The position numbers were made by a program, and so were the translations under genes. The notes below the pieces were generated by a model. The model was given only the letters and a program-made list of their open reading frames with translations. It ran no database searches and was not told where the DNA came from. A stretch of 58,086 nt of DNA from NCBI GenBank assembly GCA_934875675.1, contig CAKXIK010000013.1, forward strand, positions 1 to 58,086, given 5' to 3'. Source of the stretch: an uncultured bacterium (lineage in GTDB: Bacteria > Bacillota > Clostridia > Oscillospirales > Acutalibacteraceae). Positions 43,577-52,275 of the stretch are shown here, piece after piece (position 1 is the first letter of the stretch; each line of letters starts with the position of its first letter).

Positions 43577-44398
43577 ATGAACGTATTTTATGAATGGAAG
43601 AAGCAAAAATTTGAGCTGCATCAAACCAACGCACTCAATTTTCCGCCCCATTTTCATCTGTTTCCCGAGCTGCTTTATTTGAAAAAAGGCAGACTCTGTG
43701 TTTTTCTGGACGGACAAGAGCTTCATTTGAGCTCGGGCGATTTCATGATTGTATTTCCGAACCGTATTCACTCTTATCAGACAGAATCCCCTGTGGAAGA
43801 AACTGATATCATTTTTTTAATTTTTAACTACACAGCCCTGCAAATGTATCATAAGGTTTTTGATATGATGCATCCCCTGGCACCGTCGATTCCGCATACA
43901 TTGGTTCACCCTGACATTCCGTATGCGGTCGCATCTCTGGAGCTGGAACCGGATCCTTCACAAAATGAGCAGGCAGTTCTTGCACTGATTCAGCTGATTC
44001 TGGCGCGTGCAGTTCCGTTGCTGAACCTGACCGAAAACGCAGCTGGATGTGATGCTGAATTAATGAAAAAGATTATGGAGCATTTGATTGCTCACTACGA
44101 CCAGCCAATTTCACTGGATGATCTGGAACATCTTTTTGGTATCAGCCGATACAAGATTTCACGCATGTTTTCCGGTGTCTTGAAAATGCGTTTTGATGAA
44201 TATCTCAATATACTTCGTCTTTATGCGGCACAATCGCTTTTGGTGAGTTCGGACCAAAACATTACGCATATTGCATATCAAAGCGGGTTTCAAAGCCAGC
44301 AGACATTTAACCGGGCATTTAAAAATGAATTTGGTGTCACGCCGCGGGAATACCAAAAGTCTGTTTTGAATGCTGATTCAAAATTCATGGTTCACTGA
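43577..44398 (+). CDS. AraC family transcriptional regulator
   Basis: A 273-aa regulator: an N-terminal cupin sensor (about 1-150, with FPPHFHLFPELLYLKKG) and a C-terminal pair of helix-turn-helix motifs (about 170-270, ISLDDLEHLFGISRYKISRM and ITHIAYQSGFQSQQTFNRAF, then GVTPREYQKS). The ATG follows GGAAAGGAGCG. It is divergent from the Gfo/Idh - ThuA operon and is therefore its likely activator, with a sugar of that pathway as signal (inference). Confidence 0.93.
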   Translation: MNVFYEWKKQKFELHQTNALNFPPHFHLFPELLYLKKGRLCVFLDGQELHLSSGDFMIVFPNRIHSYQTESPVEETDIIFLIFNYTALQMYHKVFDMMHPLAPSIPHTLVHPDIPYAVASLELEPDPSQNEQAVLALIQLILARAVPLLNLTENAAGCDAELMKKIMEHLIAHYDQPISLDDLEHLFGISRYKISRMFSGVLKMRFDEYLNILRLYAAQSLLVSSDQNITHIAYQSGFQSQQTFNRAFKNEFGVTPREYQKSVLNADSKFMVH

Positions 44399-44530
44399 TT
44401 CACCACATACTTTCTTTTTTCATCCGTCATCTGAAAAAATTGTCTTTTGCAGAATATCAGAAAATTAAAAAAGCAAATATGCATCCATGTGTACATGATG
44501 AAAAAAATAAACATATCGATTTCACTAAAA

Positions 44531-44571
44531 AAAGAGAATGAGTGCACGGAATCGGCACTCATTCTCTTTTT
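44531..44571. terminator. Intrinsic terminator, possibly two-way
   Basis: A 15-bp stem AAAGAGAATGAGTGC with its complement (loop ACGGAATCG) followed by TTTTTG, and preceded by an A run. It lies 130 bases after the AraC-gene stop and before ypeB. Confidence 0.88.
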
Positions 44572-44679
44572 GCAGTAAAAACCATTTTTCATGATTTTAA
44601 AAGAATTGGGTAAAATAAGTGAAAACACGAAGATTAAATGAAATTACATGGAAATCTTCATGAAAGGAACGATCGCAAA

Positions 44680-46035
44680 ATGAAACTTCACGAAAACCGT
44701 CGGGCAGTCGTCCGGCTGATCAGCTTTTTTTGCGCTGCATTGATTGTTCTGGGCGGATTCACCTATGTTGGATATTCCACTGCAAATCGATATCGCACAC
44801 GGTTGGAAAACGAATACCGCCGTTCTTTGGAGGAGCTTTCGACTTATCTTTCCAACGTGGAAACCGCATTGACCAAAAGCCTTTATTCCAACTCGCTCCC
44901 TGAACAAACGCTGCTTGCATCCCGGTTGCTCCGGGATGCAGGATGCGCAAAGGAATCTCTTTCTCAGCTGCCGTTAAGCCAGACTCCGCTGGATAAGATT
45001 TACCGCTTCCTTTCCCAGACCGGCGAATTTGCGGTATCGCTTTCCAGCAAGCTTTCTTCCGGTCAATCACTGAACTCAGAGGACTACGACAGTCTGGCCT
45101 CTCTTCGCAGCTATGCACACTCATTGAGTGCTTCTTTGCAAGACTGCGCTGCAGAACTGTTTTCCGGTGAAAATGGCGACTGGTACTTTATACAGAAACT
45201 CTCCGAGGAAAATGAGGTTTTACCTGTGGTAACGGATGGGTTTCGCGAAATGGAGTCCGGATTTGAAGATTACCCGACATTGATTTACGATGGACCGTTT
45301 TCGGATCATGTGATGCAGCAAACACCACGGATGACCGACGGAAAACCGGATTATGGAGAAAGCGCTGCACTGGCAGCTGCAAAAAACTTTCTTTCGCTTG
45401 GCAATGTGGCGGTCTCCGATTTAACCTCTCTGGGCAAAAGTGAAAGTAATCTTGCGGTTTATTCGTTTGCGCAAGGCTCTCTTTCGATTGATGTCACATG
45501 CTGCGGAGACTTCGTTGCACGTGTAATTGATTCCAGAGAAGTCACTAAATCGACAATATCCGTAGAAAATGCACGGCAAAATGCGAATGTTTTTCTCTCA
45601 ATGCAAGGATATTCCAATTTTCAGGAAAGTTATTTCTCCGTTGCGGATAATATTTGTACCGTAAATTTTGCAGCCCGGCAGGACGGTATCACCTGTTACC
45701 CGGATTTAATTAAAATTTCTGTTGCACTGGACAACGGCTCTGTCGTTTTGTTTGACGCCTGCGGGTATTTGATGAACCACACCTCTCGGGAACTCGCCTC
45801 CCCGGCCTTAACTGCCGAGCAGGCACAGGAAAAGCTTAGTCCGGCGCTCACTCCCGCTGCCGAGCCAAAGCTTGCGGTGGTTCCCACAACAGGCGGCGGA
45901 GAAGCTTTCTGCTACGAATTCCTCTGCACCGGCACCGATGGCGAGAAGGTTCTGGTATATCTTGATACGCAAACCGGACTGGAACGTCAGTTATTAATTC
46001 TTTTGCAAAGCGACGGCGGCACCCTCACTATTTAA
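44680..46035 (+). CDS. ypeB: Spore germination protein YpeB
   Basis: A 451-aa protein matching YpeB of B. subtilis (450 aa). The N-terminus has one membrane segment (about 12-32), followed by a long helical region and C-terminal PepSY-like repeats. The segment YPTLIYDGPFSDHV is a YpeB hallmark. YpeB stabilises and localises the cortex-lytic enzyme SleB in the spore. The ATG at 44680 gives the family length and follows AAAGGAACG; an in-frame ATG 14 codons earlier lacks a ribosome site. sleB normally precedes ypeB but is not in this window. The last 42 bases overlap the convergent MGMT-like gene. Presence implies an endospore former. Confidence 0.9.
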   Translation: MKLHENRRAVVRLISFFCAALIVLGGFTYVGYSTANRYRTRLENEYRRSLEELSTYLSNVETALTKSLYSNSLPEQTLLASRLLRDAGCAKESLSQLPLSQTPLDKIYRFLSQTGEFAVSLSSKLSSGQSLNSEDYDSLASLRSYAHSLSASLQDCAAELFSGENGDWYFIQKLSEENEVLPVVTDGFREMESGFEDYPTLIYDGPFSDHVMQQTPRMTDGKPDYGESAALAAAKNFLSLGNVAVSDLTSLGKSESNLAVYSFAQGSLSIDVTCCGDFVARVIDSREVTKSTISVENARQNANVFLSMQGYSNFQESYFSVADNICTVNFAARQDGITCYPDLIKISVALDNGSVVLFDACGYLMNHTSRELASPALTAEQAQEKLSPALTPAAEPKLAVVPTTGGGEAFCYEFLCTGTDGEKVLVYLDTQTGLERQLLILLQSDGGTLTI

Positions 46036-46350
46036 ATCCGGTTCATTTTCGCGCCAAAGGTATTTTCTCAAATCCACAAAGCCTTCTTTGCTGACCTGCA
46101 CATTTTCTGCCTCCAGCATCATCCTCTGTGCATCCAATCCGCCAAACGCAAAATCCGGAGCCAGCCTGCCCTCTCGGTTTACAACGCGATGACAGGGGAT
46201 TTCTCCCGGTCTTGGGTTGCGGTGAAGCGCCCCTCCTACAACACGGGATGCTCTGGGGCTGCCTGCCATCAGCGCAATTTGGCCGTAGGTTGCGACTTTT
46301 CCTTTCGGAATTTTTTGCACTGCCTCGTAAACACGCTCATAAAAATTCAA
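45994..46350 (-). CDS. MGMT-family (O6-alkylguanine-DNA alkyltransferase-like) single-domain protein
   Basis: A 118-aa protein equal to the DNA-binding/active-site domain of MGMT without the N-terminal domain. The helix-turn-helix part (GKVATYGQIALMAGSPRASR) and the active motif PCHRV are present, so the acceptor Cys is kept, unlike alkyltransferase-like ATL proteins that have Trp there. The start is a TTG at 46350 after GAAAGGGAAAG. It could repair alkylated guanine or flag lesions for excision repair. The 3' end overlaps the ypeB coding region on the other strand. Confidence 0.88.
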   Translation of the reverse strand: MNFYERVYEAVQKIPKGKVATYGQIALMAGSPRASRVVGGALHRNPRPGEIPCHRVVNREGRLAPDFAFGGLDAQRMMLEAENVQVSKEGFVDLRKYLWRENEPDLNSEGAAVALQKN

Positions 46351-46388
46351 TGCTTATCTTTCCCTTTCATTTGGTTCATGATTATTTA

Positions 46389-46480
46389 AGATTGGAATCG
46401 GTATAAATTCAACGAAAAAGCTTCAATGCATGCAGTTTTCCGAAAAATTTTTATTTGCCATTTTAGGAGAAGTTCGTATG
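46389..46480 (+). repeat. Dispersed intergenic element, copy C
   Basis: About 92 bp aligned with copies A and B: ATTGGAATCGGTATAAATTC, then CGAAAAAGCTT, then TTTTCCGAAAAATTTTTATT and TGCC. It lies between the divergent MGMT-like and PPK2 genes. It is the most diverged of the three long copies, and its arms pair less well. Confidence 0.5.
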
Positions 46481-46525
46481 ATCTGCTAAACGGGCATGAC
46501 TAATGAATCACCGTAATCATCTGCA

Positions 46526-46554
46526 TTGCTTTTTGTTTCTCACCGAACTATAAT
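46526..46554 (+). promoter_or_regulatory. Promoter of the PPK2 gene
   Basis: TTGCTT, 17-base spacer, TATAAT, with the start codon about 46 bases downstream. Confidence 0.6.
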
Positions 46555-46599
46555 GATATTAAAGTAAAATTATTCCACGCGGAAAGGATGGCGCAAAAA

Positions 46600-47502
46600 A
46601 TGGATCTGGAACGTTTTGTTTTTGACGGTTCGCGGCGATTTGACCCCAAAAAGTTTGATTCCAGTTATATTTGTGATTATGGCAACAAAGAAGAAGCCTC
46701 TCAAAAAATGCTGTCAAACCTCAAGCAGCTCACCCAGCTGCAGGATCGCCTTTATGCCGAAAACAAAGAAGCGCTGCTTGTGATTTTTCAGGCAATGGAT
46801 GCAGCGGGCAAAGACGGCACCATCAAACATGTGATGAGCGGCATGAATCCTCAGGGAATTGATGTTTGGAATTTTAAGCAGCCTTCCACCGAAGAGCTTG
46901 ACCATGATTATCTGTGGCGCTGCATGAAGCGATTGCCGGAACGCGGCAAAATCTGCATATTTAATCGATCCTACTACGAGGATGTGCTGGTTGGCCGGGT
47001 GCATGAGCTTTACAAAAAGCAAAACCTGCCCGAACGATGCCTTTATGACGATATCATAAAACGGCGCTGCCGTCAAATCCGCGATTTCGAAAAATATTTA
47101 TGGGAAAACGGCATTCGCGTTGTCAAATTCTTTTTGGATGTTTCCAAGGAAGAACAAAAAAAGCGATTTCTCAATCGCATTGATGACCCTGCAAAAAACT
47201 GGAAATTTTCCGATGCGGACATTCGTGAGCGCGCACATTGGAATAAATATCAAAAGGCCTATCGCGATGCAATCAACGCGACCGCAACGCCGGAATCTCC
47301 CTGGATTGTGGTTCCTGCGGATAAAAAATGGTTCTGTCGGCTTGTTGTTTCGCAGTTTCTGGTAAAAACACTGGAATCAATTGACCCGCAATATCCGGTA
47401 CTTCCCGCTGAAACACGGAATATGCTGCATGACTGCCGTGCAAAACTAACAGGAGAAGAAGCTCCTGTTCCTGAATCCTCATCCCCAACGGATGCGTTAT
47501 AA
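46600..47502 (+). CDS. PPK2-family polyphosphate:nucleotide phosphotransferase
   Basis: A 300-aa single-domain PPK2 protein. The Walker A loop MDAAGKDGT (66-74) and the lid/Walker B region FNRSYYEDVLVGRVH (from 121) are intact. PPK2 enzymes phosphorylate AMP, ADP or GDP with inorganic polyphosphate. The ATG at 46600 is used; the ATG at 46588 lies inside the ribosome site GGAAAGGATGG. It is monocistronic, with its own promoter and a terminator. The exact nucleotide preference (class I, II or III) cannot be told from the sequence by eye. Confidence 0.92.
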   Translation: MDLERFVFDGSRRFDPKKFDSSYICDYGNKEEASQKMLSNLKQLTQLQDRLYAENKEALLVIFQAMDAAGKDGTIKHVMSGMNPQGIDVWNFKQPSTEELDHDYLWRCMKRLPERGKICIFNRSYYEDVLVGRVHELYKKQNLPERCLYDDIIKRRCRQIRDFEKYLWENGIRVVKFFLDVSKEEQKKRFLNRIDDPAKNWKFSDADIRERAHWNKYQKAYRDAINATATPESPWIVVPADKKWFCRLVVSQFLVKTLESIDPQYPVLPAETRNMLHDCRAKLTGEEAPVPESSSPTDAL

Positions 47503-47506
47503 TACC

Positions 47507-47572
47507 AAAAACAGGATAGATGCATCGTGGACAAAATCTGTCCGCTTATGCACCTATCCTGTTTTGATTTTC
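47507..47572 (+). terminator. Intrinsic terminator of the PPK2 gene
   Basis: Arms AAAACAGGATAG-ATGCAT and ATGCA-CC-TATCCTGTTTT form a long stem with a mid bulge, followed by GATTTTC. It lies between convergent genes and could also serve the minus strand. Confidence 0.82.
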
Positions 47573-47596
47573 ATTCAAATTTTTCTGCAATGAAGC

Positions 47597-48052
47597 TCAG
47601 TCTTCCCAGCTGATTTTCATATTTGCGCCATCGTCCAGCGCTTCATCAATCAACTTAATCATTTCAAGCGTACTGCGAAAATTTTGGGTCTTATTACTTT
47701 CCACCCACTGAATGGTACCCTGCCATGTGGCATTTTGCCGGAACTGCACATGTACCACGAAGGTTGCACGATCATTTTCTTCCATTGCCATTGCATCCAC
47801 CGCTTTCTTTGCTATAAACTCTGTCTTCTTCACCTTGCCGAAATGACGCGGCTGAAAGGTGGCCTGCGGGAACGCCAGTGTATCATACAGGCTTTCCATG
47901 GAGCTGAGCATGCCACACAGATCATAAAACTCAATCTTCTTTTGAAAATGGCTATTATAAACCCATCCGCGAAAATTTTTAGCTTCGTAAGAAGTAATGT
48001 GCAGTTCGACTCTTGTTTCCATTGAGGTAATACGCGGTCTTTGTGGTCTCAC
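47597..48052 (-). CDS. Conserved-looking hypothetical protein at the end of the pilus operon
   Basis: A 151-aa soluble protein that I do not assign to a family. It starts at a GTG (48052) with GAGGATGGTG upstream; the internal ATG at 48022 has no ribosome site. The sequence is mixed alpha/beta with a notable FPQATFQPRHFG segment and WQGTIQWVE near the end. It lies 83 bases after pilT and may be the last gene of that operon. No signal peptide or membrane helix is seen. Confidence 0.75.
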   Translation of the reverse strand: MRPQRPRITSMETRVELHITSYEAKNFRGWVYNSHFQKKIEFYDLCGMLSSMESLYDTLAFPQATFQPRHFGKVKKTEFIAKKAVDAMAMEENDRATFVVHVQFRQNATWQGTIQWVESNKTQNFRSTLEMIKLIDEALDDGANMKISWED

Positions 48053-48135
48053 ACTACTTCACCATCCTCTTCGTGTTCATTATAATGTGTGCTGGTCACA
48101 TTTCAGTCATATAAACAAACAAATTGAAAAGAAAT

Positions 48136-49209
48136 TTACTGTTTTGCATTGAGACGTTTATCCATTGACTCGAGATTTGTGCTGTACATTCGTGCCGTTT
48201 CCTGCGTGATGATGCCCTGCCGGTATAATCGCAGCAAATCATTATCCATAGAGACCATTCCCTGGTCACCTCCGGAAAAGATTATATTATCCAGCTGGTG
48301 TGTTTTTCCTTCTCGAATTAAATTTCGAACCGCGCTGTTGACCAACATCACCTCAAACGCAGGGTAAAGCGAGCCGTCGGTTGCGGGAACCAACTGCTGC
48401 GATACCACCGCCTGCAGTACCATTGAAAGCTGAATACGGATTTGCTGCTGTTGATTTGGCGGAAAAACATCAATCACCCGATCAATCGTTTTTGCTGCAC
48501 CGATGGTGTGCAGGGTGGAAAGTACCAACTGCCCTGTTTCCGCTGCAGTGATTGCCGTCTGAATGGTTTCAAAATCGCGCATTTCTCCCAGCAAAATTAC
48601 ATCGGGAGACTGACGCAATGCAGCGCGCAGAGCTTCCACGTAACCCGCTGTATCATGGCAGATTTCACGCTGACTGACGATACTGTTATGGTGCGTATGC
48701 AAAAATTCAATCGGATCCTCAATCGTAATAATATGATCGTGGAAATTCTGATTAATTCGGTCAATAATGCAGGCAAGTGTGGTGGATTTACCGCTGCCTG
48801 CCGAACCGGTAATCAACACGAGGCCCTTGCGCATTTGATAAAGTTCGGTTACTGCAGGCGGAATATGGAGTTGTCGGGCATCCGGCAGCGTAAAGGACAC
48901 CACCCGGAGCACGGCTGCCATGGAACCACGCTGTTTATAGGCATTACACCGAAAACGCCCGAGCCCGCTGATTGAAAACGAAAAATCGTCATCGCCGGTA
49001 TGAATGAACTCATCCATGGTTCGCGCATTATCATGCACATAAATTTCCCGCAGCAATTGTTCCGTATCTGCGGGTGAAAGCTTTTCATCCTCAATCGGCA
49101 TCAGCTTTCCGTGAATTTTGAGCGATAACGGGCAGCCTGAAACAATAAAGATATCGGAAGCCTGCCGCTTGACGGCATCCTGAAGAATCGAAAGAATATC
49201 GTGTTTCAT
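48136..49209 (-). CDS. pilT: PilT-type twitching motility ATPase
   Basis: A 357-aa secretion/retraction ATPase. The N-terminal ASDIFIVSG motif, Walker A GSAGSGKST (135-143), the Asp box IEDPIEF, Walker B VILLGEMRD (204-212), a His box and the C-terminal AVRNLIREGK (AIRNLIRE-type motif of true PilT) are all visible. PilT depolymerises type IV pili. The ATG at 49209 follows GGAAGGAAC. It is the only pilus ATPase in the window; the assembly ATPase PilB/GspE is not here. Confidence 0.93.
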   Translation of the reverse strand: MKHDILSILQDAVKRQASDIFIVSGCPLSLKIHGKLMPIEDEKLSPADTEQLLREIYVHDNARTMDEFIHTGDDDFSFSISGLGRFRCNAYKQRGSMAAVLRVVSFTLPDARQLHIPPAVTELYQMRKGLVLITGSAGSGKSTTLACIIDRINQNFHDHIITIEDPIEFLHTHHNSIVSQREICHDTAGYVEALRAALRQSPDVILLGEMRDFETIQTAITAAETGQLVLSTLHTIGAAKTIDRVIDVFPPNQQQQIRIQLSMVLQAVVSQQLVPATDGSLYPAFEVMLVNSAVRNLIREGKTHQLDNIIFSGGDQGMVSMDNDLLRLYRQGIITQETARMYSTNLESMDKRLNAKQ

Positions 49210-49233
49210 TTGATTGTTCCTTCCATAGGGTCA

Positions 49234-49806
49234 TCAATTTCCCGGCCAGACATTGAGCGGTTGATCTTCTTCGGTTCCGGTTTCGCAAATCTGTTCCGAA
49301 GCGATGCTACAACGCACCTTTTCCTGTCTGGAATGAATCTTCACCGTTACGCGCAGCTCATGCGTATCGTTGAGAGAAAAGGTGAAAACTGCCTGCTTTC
49401 CATTGTCCAAAGCTGCATTCTCCTGCAAAGAGGCCGCCGCATAGGATGCCAGCACTGCATATTTTTCCTCGGTACTTTCGGCTGTCTGCACACGCTCCGC
49501 TGCATCCTTTGCACTGGTTCCCGAAAGACCAATTGCCTGCACACCATCTGCAGCAGGAGCATCCGCAGGCAATTCCTGTACTTTTTTCAGCATATTATCA
49601 AGCTGTGCCATTGTACGCTGTGCTTTTTCCTCTGCTGCATAGTAACCGGCAACCGTTTGCTCGTTCGCCTCGGTAAGCTTAAGATCCGCACGCGCCGAGA
49701 CAAAGGAAAGCACGCCGAATGTTGTCATACAGAGTACAACAAAAATCATTAAAATTGAGGAAATGCCCGTGCCGGGGTTGGCACTGAATTTGCTTTTTTT
49801 CGCCAT
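49234..49806 (-). CDS. Single-helix secreted or membrane protein of the pilus operon
   Basis: A 190-aa protein: a short basic N-terminus, one hydrophobic helix (about 13-38), then an extracytoplasmic Ala/Gln/Glu-rich helical region and a beta-rich end. It looks pseudopilin-like but lacks the usual G|FTLxE cleavage motif. The ATG at 49806 follows AAAGGAG; the frame is open further upstream. It lies 24 bases before pilT and 29 bases after the previous gene. No specific family is recognised. Confidence 0.75.
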   Translation of the reverse strand: MAKKSKFSANPGTGISSILMIFVVLCMTTFGVLSFVSARADLKLTEANEQTVAGYYAAEEKAQRTMAQLDNMLKKVQELPADAPAADGVQAIGLSGTSAKDAAERVQTAESTEEKYAVLASYAAASLQENAALDNGKQAVFTFSLNDTHELRVTVKIHSRQEKVRCSIASEQICETGTEEDQPLNVWPGN

Positions 49807-49835
49807 GCTAATCAACGCTCCTTTCCCATCGGACA

Positions 49836-50303
49836 TCACGGCTGCGCAAGATAGTATCCCGTTTCAAAGGATGCCAACGGATCTTCTGCTGTTTCATTTG
49901 CAAGTTTTATCACACAAATTTGCATTGTCACCATTCGCCCGGCTCCGGTCTCTTCTTCACGAAACCTGGCTGTCAGTTCAAATACTGCGGCGGAATCCTC
50001 CGACGGATTCCATTGGCTGTCGTAAAATATGCTGCATCCCTTTTGATCGGCAAGGGCTATGCTGCCCGACAGCAGCGCGGAAAAATCCTGCACCGTTGCG
50101 GGATCCCATCCTTCCAACCGTTCGGCAGCTGATTGTGCACGGATCAGCGCCATATTTTTCTGTTCGCTGAGCTCGCTTTTCAAGTGCCCCTGCACAAACA
50201 GCTCCAGCGAAATAACGACCGAAAGAGAAAAGAACAGGATGATAATAATAATCTCCACAAAAAAGGCGTTTCTCTTGTTTGTTTTGGTTCTCGTTTCCTT
50301 CAT
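49836..50303 (-). CDS. Pseudopilin-like single-helix protein
   Basis: A 155-aa protein with a basic 12-residue lead, a long hydrophobic helix (FFVEIIIIILFFSLSVV) and an extracytoplasmic domain. A Glu inside the helix start resembles the +5 Glu of type IV pilins, but no Gly precedes the cleavage position. The ribosome site AAGGAGG directly abuts the ATG with no spacer, which is unusual, and no better start is visible. It is 12 bases from the upstream gene and belongs to the pilus operon. Confidence 0.75.
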   Translation of the reverse strand: MKETRTKTNKRNAFFVEIIIIILFFSLSVVISLELFVQGHLKSELSEQKNMALIRAQSAAERLEGWDPATVQDFSALLSGSIALADQKGCSIFYDSQWNPSEDSAAVFELTARFREEETGAGRMVTMQICVIKLANETAEDPLASFETGYYLAQP

Positions 50304-50315
50304 CCTCCTTGCCGC

Positions 50316-50792
50316 TTACTCTTCATTTTGCCGCAGACGAATGCAAATCTGCACGTTTTGTCCGTTACTCTGCACGGCTGAAATCGTAAGAATTCCGTCC
50401 TGCTCGGCAAAATCGATTCCGGACGATTTGACGAGCGCCTCGCCATCCGCCGGGGAAAACATATCATCCTCCGCACCGTAAAACTCGCACAAAGAACCGT
50501 TATACTCGTAAATATATGTCACATACGTGCCCGTCTCGCTCTGCTCACGGAGCACCAGGGTGTGTACTCCATCCACGTTCTTCAGTTCGGCATCTTTTCC
50601 AGCCGCACGCACCTTGTTTGCAATATAGGAGACGGATGTCCGCAATTGATTATTGCGTTCTGTACGCTCCACAGTGGCGCGATAAGCGTTGCCTCCGATG
50701 ATTACCAGCAAGAGAGCCAGCACCGCAAACAGTGTCAGCAAAATCAGCGCAAAAACGGTATCTGCTGAACGATTTCGTTCATTCTGCTTCAT
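50316..50792 (-). CDS. Pilus-operon protein, DUF4860-like
   Basis: A 158-aa protein with one N-terminal membrane helix (about 12-35) and an extracytoplasmic domain with LRTSVSYIANKVRAAG followed by beta strands. It resembles the DUF4860 proteins found in clostridial pilus clusters (from memory, not certain). The ATG at 50792 follows ACGGAGG and overlaps the upstream gene by 14 bases. Function is unknown; a minor pseudopilin role fits the context. Confidence 0.72.
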   Translation of the reverse strand: MKQNERNRSADTVFALILLTLFAVLALLLVIIGGNAYRATVERTERNNQLRTSVSYIANKVRAAGKDAELKNVDGVHTLVLREQSETGTYVTYIYEYNGSLCEFYGAEDDMFSPADGEALVKSSGIDFAEQDGILTISAVQSNGQNVQICIRLRQNEE

Positions 50793-51129
50793 CTGAATTT
50801 CCTCCGTCTCCCACGCGAACCACCTCAATATATGGCATCACATTGGAACCGATGCAGTCATAAAGCACCGCGTAACGGTCGTAATCCACCAAAACGCCGT
50901 AATGCTCCACCAAATATTCCACGTTTGTAGGATAGCTGCCCTCGATTGCATAGCAGCTGACAGCAGCACGGCGAAGTGCATCCTGCGTGCGCTGAAGGCT
51001 TTCTCTGTCCTGACTTTGAGATGTGTTTGCAGTGCCGTACCAAAAGCCGCCGGCAGCAACCGCAAACAGGAGCGCCGCACCCGCAAGCCCCATCCAACTG
51101 TGTTTTCTTTTCACCCGATACAGTTTCAT
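50779..51129 (-). CDS. Small pilin-like protein
   Basis: A 116-aa protein: basic N-terminus, one hydrophobic helix (about 12-30), and a short domain with SCYAIEGSYPTNVEYLVEHY, similar to the CYA-x-EG-x-YP region seen after the helix in some clostridial pilin-like proteins (from memory). No prepilin cleavage motif is visible. It overlaps the downstream gene by 14 bases and starts 22 bases after the GspF gene. Confidence 0.75.
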   Translation of the reverse strand: MKLYRVKRKHSWMGLAGAALLFAVAAGGFWYGTANTSQSQDRESLQRTQDALRRAAVSCYAIEGSYPTNVEYLVEHYGVLVDYDRYAVLYDCIGSNVMPYIEVVRVGDGGNSDEAE

Positions 51130-51151
51130 TTCAGGATTTTCCCGCCTTTCT

Positions 51152-52201
51152 TTAGCCGATGGAAGACATAATGCCCATCAGCGGGAGCATCACAGAAAGC
51201 AGCACCGCACCGATCACCACGGAAAGCACTGCAATCAGGATCGGCTCAATAATAGAAACAAAGGATTCCAGCGAACGGTCAATTTCCTCTTCATAAAGGG
51301 AGGCAATTTTTTTCATTACAGAATCCAGCGTTCCGGTTGCGTATCCAACGGCGATCATTTTGGAATAAACGCCGGAAAAAATTTTTGTCTCGTTAACTGC
51401 CTGTGCAAAGTTTTTGCCGTCTTCAATCTTTTTGCGGCATTCTTCCACCTTGCGAATCACATTTTCGTCGTCAAGAACCGTAGGAATCAGCTCCAACATG
51501 CGATCGGTATCGTAACCGCTGGAAAGCATCATGGATGCAACCGACGCAAAACGACCGGAAGCGATTTTTCCGGAAAGTCTGCGCGTAAGAACAAAACGCC
51601 CCAATAATGTGGCACTTCCCGTTCCTTTTGCCCGTGACCAGATTGCCATCGCCACCAGAACAAACACCGCAAACACCATCAACACCAGCACACACTTGCC
51701 CACTACACTCCCGATTGACATGATGGTAACCGATACTGCCGGCATCTGGCTGCCAAGCTCACGAAAAACCTTGTCGAACACCGGCAGAACCTTTGCCACC
51801 AAAATTCCCACCACGACTGCCATCATAGCAACCAGTACCAGCGGATATGCCACTGCTCCGCGCACCGATGTTTTCAGGTTATCCTCTCGCTCGTAATACG
51901 CTGCGAGAGAGGTCATGACCTCTTCCAGCTTACCGGCACGTTCACCGATCTGAATCATATTAACCATATATCCCGGGAAAACTCCTGTTGCCTTCACGGC
52001 ATCATAGAGAGAACCGGAATCCTGCACAACGTGATCCATTTGCGCAAAGATCTGCGCACCGTTTTCTTCTTCGTCCACAAGAGCCGAAATGCCGTCATGC
52101 AGCGGAATTCCGGACTGAAGAATCAGTGCCACCTGCGAACAGAACATTGCTGTTTCTGCCGCGGAAACCATGTGCCCGCTCATCTGCACCTTTTTTTCCA
52201 T
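51152..52201 (-). CDS. Type II secretion system F / PilC family inner-membrane protein
   Basis: A 349-aa protein with the duplicated GspF fold: first half with ILQSGIPLHDGI and a membrane helix pair (about 115-220), second half with MMLSSGYDTDRMLELIP and a C-terminal helix. GspF/PilC is the inner-membrane platform of type II secretion systems and type IV pili. The ATG at 52201 follows GAAAGGGATGG; the frame is open for 52 more codons without similarity. It is followed closely by four small single-helix genes and pilT. Confidence 0.92.
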   Translation of the reverse strand: MEKKVQMSGHMVSAAETAMFCSQVALILQSGIPLHDGISALVDEEENGAQIFAQMDHVVQDSGSLYDAVKATGVFPGYMVNMIQIGERAGKLEEVMTSLAAYYEREDNLKTSVRGAVAYPLVLVAMMAVVVGILVAKVLPVFDKVFRELGSQMPAVSVTIMSIGSVVGKCVLVLMVFAVFVLVAMAIWSRAKGTGSATLLGRFVLTRRLSGKIASGRFASVASMMLSSGYDTDRMLELIPTVLDDENVIRKVEECRKKIEDGKNFAQAVNETKIFSGVYSKMIAVGYATGTLDSVMKKIASLYEEEIDRSLESFVSIIEPILIAVLSVVIGAVLLSVMLPLMGIMSSIG

Positions 52202-52275
52202 GCGATAACCATCCCTTTCTATCCTTCGAACCTCGTCTGTTTCAATCCAGTATGGGCTATGTCCGCAGCGCCATT

